Shown: positions 55,926-64,000 of the stretch, piece after piece
Numbering within the stretch: position 1 is the first letter of the stretch
Layout: the number at the start of each line of letters is the position of its first letter
Notes under the pieces: model-generated
What the model was told of the DNA's origin: nothing
Database searches by the model: none
The model's input: the letters and a program-made list of their open reading frames with translations, nothing else
Translations under genes and position numbers: made by a program
From: Promerops cafer
Taxonomy: Eukaryota > Chordata > Aves > Passeriformes > Nectariniidae
NCBI GenBank assembly: GCA_013398275.1
Contig: VZSE01001758.1
Coordinates: 124,001 to 188,000, forward strand
DNA length: 64,000 nt
Direction: 5' to 3'

Positions 55926-58900
55926 TTTAGAAACCCCTGATTTGTTCCCTGGGCAGTTTTGGGTTTTGTTTGCTGATTAAACAGCACCAGCATCCAAAAA
56001 CCAAGAAACCAAAGCACCAGCATGAGCCATCCTTTTGCTTCCCTTTCTTCAACTTCCTTTCACTTCTCTTTCTCTTAATTTATTGCCCTTCAAACTGGGC
56101 CCTGTCCTCCAGTTTGGCCAGTCAGTCCCAGTCCCAGCACTTGTTCTGTGCTGCTGGGGAAGGGGAGGGCTCCGGGTGCACGCGCAGCCCCTGCGAGTCC
56201 CCAGGCTTGGCAGGAGGCTGTGGGCACCATTCTAATTAGATAATAGAATAATTTCATATGCAATTGGAAGTGCTGCAGGGGAAAGAGAGGAGAGGTGTTT
56301 GGGAAAGTAGATTGTAATTACTTGAGCTGGAATTTGGCCAGGACACGGTGGTTACTCTTGCGAAGAGCACCAGGGGAGCTCCAATGAACACAAGGAGTCG
56401 GGATCTCAGTCAAATCCTGATTTAGGAGACGCAGTTTTCACAGCCTGGTGCCTGCCCAGAGCACCTGCCCAGCACTGAGCAGAGCCACCAGAAAAACCAA
56501 TAAGCAATTTTCCATGATAGAGGTGAAAAGGAAATAGAGGGGAGCTGGGAATGGTTTTTATTCTGCCCCAAATTGTCCTTGACATTTTCTGCCATGCTTT
56601 CCCCATGAAACAAAAAATATTTGATGGTGTGGGAACTGAAATTTGAAGTCTGGTGGCTAAAATGATCTGATGGTTACATGAGGGACCTCAAAAATTGTGA
56701 CTTTGGCACTACTTTCAGTGGAAGATGAGCTGTGTGACTTGATAGAAGCCCACAGCCTAAAATGCGAGCCTCGATCAGGCTGAGCAGCCCAGAAATTTGA
56801 ACTTTCAGAAGATGTCCGTGTCAGTAGGTGAGACTCTGACTTTTACTCTCCAAAAGAGGACCTCTCTTATTTTCATCCTTACGGCTAGTCAGGAAGATAT
56901 ATACTCCCCAAATAATAGCAGTTTCCTTGTGCTGGAGTTATAGTGGCTTTGTGATACAATAAACAGCACCCTGTCATAAGTCTGGGATAAAAAATGGCCT
57001 GACATTACTTTAAAAGTAAAGAGAAACACCACTGCAGCAATGACCTCTGGGCAAGGGCACAGATGTTTTGCATGGTGGAGGAAACTGTGGTTCCAGGCTT
57101 ATCCACGAGAATATATTGCTTACTTTTCACAAAGAGTTTTCCTGAGAAATTACAGTACATTAAAAAAGAGAGCCCCTGACTCGGCCCTTCATTGCTCATT
57201 TTTTAAGTGATACAAAGCAGAATAAACAGGGCAGGGTAGGTTGGTGACTTTTGTTCTCCCTTCTGTTCACTCACTTTGCACTTTAAAAAGATTCTCAAGT
57301 CCCTCATGGTCCAAACTGGACGGAATTTTGAAGAATAAAATGGAGAAAGTTTGTAATTCAGCACAAGTTTGGAGAATTGCCTAAGTGTTTGGATATTTAT
57401 CAGGACATCTGCAGGAATGGAGTGGGGGATCTTGCCATGGTAGTTTATTTATTGGATTTCTTGTATTTCCAGCACATGGAAAATCAGCTGGTGGGGTTCA
57501 GTGCCACCATTCAGCCCTGAAGTGCTGTCTGGGGTGTGCTGTCCTGGCTGAAAGGTTGGAGGTGGTGTAAATGGATTTCCACCACCTCATCCCTCTGCAG
57601 GGAGGGCAGTTTAACTTCATGCTGATGGCTCCAGTGGTGCATTTGACCCTGTATGCTCAGATATTGATGCATCATCACCAAGGAACTCGTTGGGGTCAAA
57701 ACCCATTTCCCTGGGGATTTTCAGCTTCCCTGCTCCATTCCCCTGGGCCTCTGTGCAGGTGGGTTCCTGCTCCTGTGTCAGCTGGGACAGAGGCTCACAG
57801 AACTCCCCGAGCTCGGGGGGAAGGGGACAACTTTGCTGATTTCCCAGCTGAAAATGTTCCTGGACACTTCAAGCCCGTGGAACTCAGCATGCCAGGAATC
57901 CTCCAGTCCCCTCTGGCAAAGCGAGGATTCAGAGTAATGGATTTGAGCTGAAATAGCTCTGATAATTCCCTTTTCAAACTACCTAATTTAGATATGAGGG
58001 TAATCCAAAATCCAGGCTGGTTAATCTTAGTATTGATGAGCTGGAAACTCTGTTGGTTTAACAGCTGCTCTGTGGATGTTTGGAGGTCTCCAAAACCAAG
58101 AGCTAGAGCTGAGCTCTGGAGCCCTTTTCCCAGGTTAGAGCCCACAAATAGTGGCAGCTGGGAGAGAAATGGCTATAAATGAAGATTTTTGGTGACTTCT
58201 CCAAGTTGCCACGGCTGTTTCCCCGGGTTTCTCCAAGCTACGTTCAGCTGTAGCACTGCAAGGCCATTCTCCACTTCCAGCCTTGGAGGGTCTATGTTTG
58301 AAGAAGAAAAGTTGATTTGTACATACACTAAGAAGCTTTTCTTCCCCAAACAGCACATCAAAGAATGTTGGGGAGGACACAGGAAGCACAAAGAATGTTG
58401 AGCTCCTTTTTTTTCTCAAGATCATACAGCAAACTAGGAAAAAACACAGTTCCAGGGATTTTGCTCCAGTGTTTTATGTGTCAGACTCTGGCCTTTTCAG
58501 GTGTTCCCAGCCTGGAGACAGAAAGTGACCAAAGTCCAGCCTCTGCTGAATAAAATGTTCTTTGGCGAGCCCTCCTTGGGAACCTGGGGGATTTTTGCAG
58601 AGTAAGGCATCCAGGAGAGCTGGGATGTCCTGGGAAAGCCACTGTGAGGCTTGATCCTGGTCCAGCACTAAGCAGGAAGTGCCCACTGCTCTCTGAGCCT
58701 GTCCCACTGCTTATCAGGACCAATTTTATCAGCTTTATCACTTTATCAGAACCATTTCTGATTGGCTTTGCTGTCAAACAACAGAATTTTAGTTACCATG
58801 TGGGACCAGTAAAGCTTGTAACCCCAAACTCATCTGTCACAATTTAACGTGGGATGCCCTCCCTGGCAGGGTGGAAAATGTTCATTCCCATTGCCTGGGG

Positions 58901-59088
58901 CCAGAAAATAATAGGGAAACATCTTCCTGCTCCTTAAACACCATCCATTGGACATGAATTGACTTCTCTGACACCTTGTTTAAAGGATAAATAGTGTCAG
59001 ACATCAGTGTGCTCATTCTGGAGATCCAGGGGGCTCAGTGTGGGGCTAACGGGTTGATTGAGTCACTTCAAGTAAAGCTTCTTCTTTA
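55926..59088. other. Intergenic, nothing recognised
   Basis: No recognised repeat or supported coding frame was found. The segment at about 56,640-56,900 is non-repetitive and moderately balanced in base composition. Confidence 0.5.
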
Positions 59089-59350
59089 AATGTGTCTTCT
59101 TTAAATGCTTTTTTCTTGAAACGTTTTTTAAAAACATCTTTTCTTTAAATGTTTTTATTTAAATGTTTTCTCTAAATGTTTTTTCTTTAAGCTTTTTAAC
59201 ATTTATTTCTTTAAACATTTTTCTTTAAATGTTTTTTCTTTAAACTTTTTTCTTGTTTTTTCTTCTTGAAATATTTCTCCTTTAAATGTTTTTTCTGCAA
59301 ATGATTTTTTCTTCAAATGTTTTTAAATGTTTATTATTTTAGTGTTTTTT
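59089..59350 (+). repeat. Imperfect T-rich minisatellite (CTTTAAATGTTTTT)
   Basis: About 15 diverged units of 13-16 bp share TTTAAATGTTTT, with variants such as TTTAAACTTTTTTC. Confidence 0.85.
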
Positions 59351-60411
59351 CATTAAATGTAGATTTTTCTATAGTTTTGGTTGGTTTCCTATTATTTTGA
59401 TTGACTGAATATGAATGAATCTCCCTGTTGGAATTAGTGCTTGACTCATGGCATCTTCCTTATATCTTCCTCAGTCCTTATTTTTCTATATGTGTTATCA
59501 TTGATTTTGTGGTCTTTTTATCCTTGTGCTGGCAGCAAAATTCAGAAGATATTTTTAAAAATAGCATGTTAATAATAGTTAAATTCTAGTAGGAGTCACC
59601 ACTTGGGAAGTTCAAGGGGGGCTAATAAATGAAGGTCCAAGGGTGAGTTGCAATTTGTTCTGTGGGGAAACTGAGGCAGGGAGACTTTCTAGGGTCATCT
59701 GATAGGTGATGTGAATGTCTGAGATGTTTTTATTGGCAGACACTGAGCCAATGTGTGATTTAACCCAATATCCATAAATCTCCAGGGGTAGGATTGAGAA
59801 CAACAACTCCTACAGGCCCAGCTCCTGCTTCCCTCTCTCACTGTTGTGAACTGGGTTCTCAAAAAGGGGCACAAAACCTCCCATTTTTCAGAATTAGCAC
59901 TGTCCCATGGCATGGCATTGCATAAAGGACATTAAACACTTTCATCCCTGGGCAAACTCGGAGAGGAAGGGCCAGGAGGGAACTTGAATCACACTGTTCA
60001 TGACAAAAGAAAACTTTTATCTTTCCAAATGAATGTTAATTTAGTGCCCTTTTAAATGTCTCAGTTCAGGTTTTCACCTCCTGACCACTGCTTGATCCAT
60101 GAAATTGCAGAGCAAACCCTTTGTTTGCCATTTGGCACAAGTTTCATCTGCTTTCCCCTTCTCTTTCATCTTCCAGCCAGTTCTTCAAACTAATTAAAGG
60201 AACTTAGTCTTGACCCAGGCTGTCCTTTCACTGGATTTTTCAGTCAACAGGAAAAAAAAAAATCCCTTTATCTGAAAAGCAAACAACAAGCAGCTGATAA
60301 CACAGTGGAATAGGAGTTCAGAGATAATCCAAAGGGAAAGATACTGACTTGGGCTGAGAAAGGGATTTTGGGCCTTTGCTTGTAGCTGGGATTTTGGTGT
60401 ATATTTTTCAT

Positions 60412-60424
60412 CCACGAGATGGCA
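60412..60424 (+). promoter_or_regulatory. CTCF-like motif
   Basis: CCACGAGATGGCA matches the CTCF core CCASYAGRKGGC at all but one position. The surrounding 200 bp retain several CpGs (near 60,558, 60,583 and 60,602) in otherwise CpG-poor DNA. Confidence 0.4.
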
Positions 60425-60824
60425 ACAACCAGCCACCTACAGAGCCCTCAGAGCAGGAATTTGGGCCTCCCTGCTTTATCTCGGGCACTTTCTGGAAAGG
60501 TTCAGCAGAGTGACCTTTGCTGCTTTGGACTCTGTGGAGAAATGTCTGAGCCACGTCCGACGTGCTGCCTTTGTTTAAAGCGACCGTGCCAGGGTGTTGT
60601 ACGTCTGTCACGGCCACCCTTGGGGAACATCTCCAGCAGAACAGATTTGCTGAAAGGCATTTTATCCCCCTCCACATGTAGGGTTGTTTGGGAAGGGCTG
60701 TTGTTCCATGTGCTGATGGAAAGGCTGCCTTGAGGATGTGGCTTTGGGGGTGGCTCTTGGCCAAGCTTCAATTTCCCACCTGTAAAACTGGGGTGCTCAA
60801 AATTCGTTTTTGTGAAATAGTGAG

Positions 60825-61265
60825 AAAGGCTTGAATGGGCAGGAAACGGAGCTGGGGAAGGGTCTGGAGCCCCAGGAGAGGCTGAGGAGCTGGGAAACGG
60901 GCTCAGCCTGGAGAAAAGGAGGCTCAGGGGGCCCCTTGTGGCTCTGCACAACTCCCTGACAGGAGGGGACAGCCGGGGGGGTCGGGCTCTGCTCCAGGGA
61001 ACAGGGACAGGAGCAGAGGGAACGGCCCCAGGCTGGGCCAGGGCAGGCTCAGGGTGGGCACCAGCAGGAATTTCCCCATGGAAAGGGGGCTCAGGCCTTG
61101 GCAGGGGCTGCCCAGGGAGATTTGGAGTGCCCATCCCTGGAGGTGTCCAAGGTAGGCCTGGACGTGGCACTCTGGGCTGGGGACAAGGTGGGCATCGGGC
61201 ACAGCTTGGACTCAATGGTCTGAGGGGGCTTTTCCAACCTCAATAGTTCCATGATTCTTTGATTC
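60825..61265 (+). mobile_element. CR1 retroposon, 440 bp, sense copy
   Basis: It contains the reverse complement of the same blocks seen at 1660-2445 ('GGCTCTGCACAACTCCCTGA', 'TTCCCCATGGAAAGGGGGCT') and ends TTCCATGATTCTTTGATTCC. Minus-strand frames of up to 237 codons across it are remnants plus read-through. Confidence 0.88.
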
Positions 61266-62089
61266 CATAATGTTGCTGGATGAGGAAGACTACTGAGCAT
61301 GTGCTGGGGATGTTTTTGTTTGCTTTGTGTTTTGGAAAGTCGTGTGAAGGGAATTTAAAGCCCCGGTTTGCTGAAAGATGCTGTGGAGTGGCAAAGTATT
61401 CAAGACTTGTGTATCCCTGAGAATCCAAAGCGCTGTGAGCAGCACCTTCCCTACAACTGCCCTGGCAGGAATTTCTCTACTGAGGCACAAACACCTTCCA
61501 AGATGTTCTACCACAAGAACCAAGGGGGTATTTTCAGTGTTTTCTTCAGGCGGACTTGAGCATTTTCAGTGCAGGCCTGACACAATCACCTCTCATCACT
61601 TGATCTACACAAGTCCAGGCTAGAAATGGGAAATTCTGACCATTTCCACAAATATTTTGCAGATGAGGGAACCTTGTGCCTTTCACCTGTGTGGATTGAG
61701 CTATGTGTTATCACTTTAAAACCAACAGGCTCTGGGGTGGGGAGAGGAGTGTGGAGCCTTCAATAATTAGACTGGAGAGTGCCCAGGGACACCACAAATG
61801 AATCTTCACTGAAAGATGGGCTGAATATTTAAACTGAATGCACACAGCTGGTGAGCTTGCTCTCCACCACAAGGCCCAAAGCTGCTTACCTTGTGCAGGG
61901 AAGTCCTGGACAGTTCTAGGTGTTGTTGGTATTTTAACCAGCTTTGGAGAGTCCTCAAAACTGAGCATGGGGCCTGGTGGAGGGAACGTGTTTTCAAACC
62001 ACTTTAAATAATTTAAAAGTGCAAAACAAGTAAGCAAAGGCATCAAACCAACCCATTCAGTGTGGTGAAGTCTGCAGTGTTTGCTGTGA
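61266..62089. other. Intergenic, nothing recognised
   Basis: The 140-codon minus-strand frame (61,711-62,133) begins inside the adjacent CR1 and matches no family. Confidence 0.5.
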
Positions 62090-62315
62090 ATACCATGGGC
62101 AGGGACACCTTCCACTATCCCAGATTGCTCCAAGCAGCCCCGTCCAACCTGGCCTTGGACACTTCCAGGGATGGGGCAGCCACAGCTTCTCTGGGAATTC
62201 CATCCCAGCCCCTTCCCCCCACACAGGGAGGATTTTCTTCCCAGTATCCCTTCTAAACCTACTCTCTTTCAGTTTAAATCCTTCTCCCCCTTGTCCTGTC
62301 ACTCCATCCTTTGTA
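62090..62315 (-). mobile_element. CR1 retroposon fragment, antisense, 3' end missing
   Basis: It starts CCATGGGCAGGGACACCTTC without the usual terminal block and reaches CCCCTTGTCCTGTCACTCCA. Confidence 0.85.
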
Positions 62316-64000
62316 ACTAATCTCTAGGAAAAGAAAAATAATAACAAAAACTAAGTACAGTTAAATCCTATGCTTCTTTCTTATGTCTGACATAACTTTT
62401 TTTCCCTTTGTACCTCAGATTCTTGTCTTGAAAACCTGCTATGATTTTATTTTCCCTTTCCTTCAAAGTTCTCTGGGATTTGCTGGTGAAGAATCTGAAG
62501 TTTATCTCTGATGATCTGAATGTTCCTTCTGGGAAGGAGGAAGCCATTGACATCTGGCCTGAATCTCCATTGCTCTGCAGAGATGCTTGGATCCTGAATT
62601 AAAGCTGTCAGGCTCTTGGAATTGTGCAATAGAATCTGCACTTTTCAGCTGGACTCTGTAAGGGGATTTTTTTTAATCCTGGGAGAGATTTGGACTGAGT
62701 ATTTGGTCTTAGTCTTTAACTGGTAGAGGCTGAGGATGGTGTTTTAAGGTTCCACAGTTCAGGGGGTGTTTTATTTGCTCAGTAAGGGAGCAGAGCAATG
62801 CTCTGGCAAAGTTTTCATTTGAGAACCTGGGGGGTGCTAAAACCTGGCCGTGATTTGAGGCCTGGAATGGTGTTTTGGGGTGGGAAATGGGGGAAAAATC
62901 AGTGAATAAGGTGTCCAGAGCACCGTCAGCTATAGAAAGGAAGCTCTGGCAGTTGGGTGCAGATTTATGCCCCACCCTCTGCTGGGTCTCCAGGCACAGG
63001 CAGGGATTTGTTGGCATCGCCCAGGTAGCGCTGGGAAGTGTGAGATCGTGGAACATATGGGCTGCAAAATCACGGCACAGTAGCCTGTGTGAGGGAGAAA
63101 ATATCCCTGCTTTTGTCAGTTTAAATACATGCTGTTGGAGGCAAAACATTTGGATTGGGAAAAAAAATATAGAAACGCTCTGCAGTGTGCATCTTGAAGA
63201 GATTCCCCTCCCCCTCCCAACTTGTGTTGTTTCTGTGGCTGCAATTAAGAACAAAAAACCCCAAGAGAAATCCAGAAAAGTTTGTTGGTCTAAAGAACAG
63301 CTCCAATGCAAGAAAGTAAATAAAGGTTTTGGGGAAGAGAAGTCAGTGAGAGTCTTTATTGCCTGAATAAGTTCCAAGGAATAAATGAAGAGTCTGGTTG
63401 TGAAGGATCACGAGCCCTTTCTGCACTGTCCGTGGCACCAAAGGAGTGCATCTGAGGGCAAAAGCACTTTGCAAATACTATAATATATATTATATATATA
63501 ATATATAATTTACACTATATCTATAGAATATAGATAATATATATGGTTCTGGTTAAAAATCCAGTGATTTAGAGGCAACGGATATTATGATTTAAAACAT
63601 AATAATAGTTTTTAATTTTGTTTAAGGGGCTGGTCCTTTATTGTTGCTATCAGTGGGAAGATGAAATTACAGCCCTATTTGTTCTCCCTGCTTTTTGCAG
63701 AACCAAACTCCAGCTCTTGTCACTCCTTTGGAGAATTTGGCTTCAAATGCCTTTTGCATTATTGTAACCGACAAGTCTAAGACACTGCCTAATGTTAATG
63801 CTGCTCATTGCTGCCAATTATAATCAGAGCTAGTCAAAATAAACAAATTAAACAAATAAACATGTCAAAACATCTCAGTCCTAGAGAAAATAAGCCAAGT
63901 CTGAGCCCTCTCAGCACTGCAGTGTAACCGATGTGCTGCGTGTTGTGAAATGTTCTGCCAGGTTTTCCACCTTGTTTGGGGGGAAGGGAAGAAAAGTTGG
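62316..64000. other. Intergenic to right edge, no gene recognised
   Basis: A 222-codon minus-strand frame (62,709-63,377) overlaps a 163-codon plus-strand frame; neither matches a known family. The last 340 bp (about 63,660-64,000) read as non-repetitive, with TTATTGTAACCGAC and CCAATTATAATCAGAGC. Confidence 0.5.
63478..63546 (+). repeat. AT-rich palindromic (TA)n tract
   Basis: Interrupted TA dinucleotides (TAATATATATTATATATATA) extend into CTATATCTATAGAATATAG and can fold into hairpins. Confidence 0.85.

Noticed and set aside
60502..61215. 237-codon minus-strand frame
   Set aside because: Most of it is the reverse complement of a CR1 copy (60,825-61,265) and the remainder has no recognisable domain.
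62709..63377. 222-codon minus-strand frame overlapping a 163-codon plus-strand frame
   Set aside because: The composition is ordinary, neither matches a family I know, neither has a promoter or splice context, and both cannot be constrained. A protein search against birds would settle it.
39536..64000. Exons of EBF2
   Set aside because: No EBF-type coding sequence is recognisable on either strand; the gene is expected beyond the right edge.

Overview
The window is vertebrate nuclear DNA, almost certainly from a bird and possibly a songbird. Three things point that way. It carries about twenty short, mostly 5'-truncated copies of the avian CR1 retroposon. It encodes a GnRH precursor whose decapeptide QHWSYGLQPG is the chicken-type GnRH-I. 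Its gene order, DOCK5 > < GNRH1 < KCTD9 | CDCA2 >, is the conserved amniote block next to EBF2 (human 8p21.2; a microchromosome in chicken). Exons are split by GT-AG introns, so the long uninterrupted frames seen here are mostly repeat artefacts.

Layout. Positions 1-14,540 (+) hold the 3' end of DOCK5: seven coding exons (end of DHR-2 and the proline-rich tail) and a roughly 4 kb 3'UTR. Positions 14,939-18,730 (-) hold a complete GNRH1 (92-residue precursor, three coding exons, a probable noncoding first exon and a TATA box). Positions about 20,730-28,370 (-) hold a complete KCTD9 (12 coding exons, 389 residues, BTB plus pentapeptide repeats). Positions about 28,000-29,030 are a GC-rich head-to-head promoter. 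Positions about 28,870-39,530 (+) hold a complete CDCA2/Repo-Man (14 coding exons, 1,046 residues by my splice model, with the PP1-docking motifs). From about 39,530 to 64,000 I find no gene: only CR1 copies, simple repeats and unassigned single-copy sequence, consistent with the gene-poor flank before EBF2.

The four genes do not form one pathway. DOCK5 is a Rac exchange factor, GNRH1 the reproductive neuropeptide, KCTD9 a BTB adaptor for cullin-3 ligases, and CDCA2 the chromatin-targeting subunit of protein phosphatase 1. The local logic is in the layout. KCTD9 and CDCA2 share a bidirectional promoter. GNRH1 is squeezed into about 6 kb between the 3' ends of its neighbours.

I did not find a previously undescribed molecular system. 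The items most worth a second look are a 60-bp, ten-copy intronic minisatellite in DOCK5 with a three-unit higher-order pattern; a 107-bp near-identical sequence shared by a GNRH1 intron and the KCTD9 3'UTR; a 190-bp repeat flanking two DOCK5 exons; a probable 700-bp false duplication beside an assembly gap in GNRH1 (with similar duplicated flanks at two other gaps); and a CTCF-like site in the gene-poor flank. All splice sites were placed by eye from reading frame, GT/AG signals and remembered family sequences, not by alignment.
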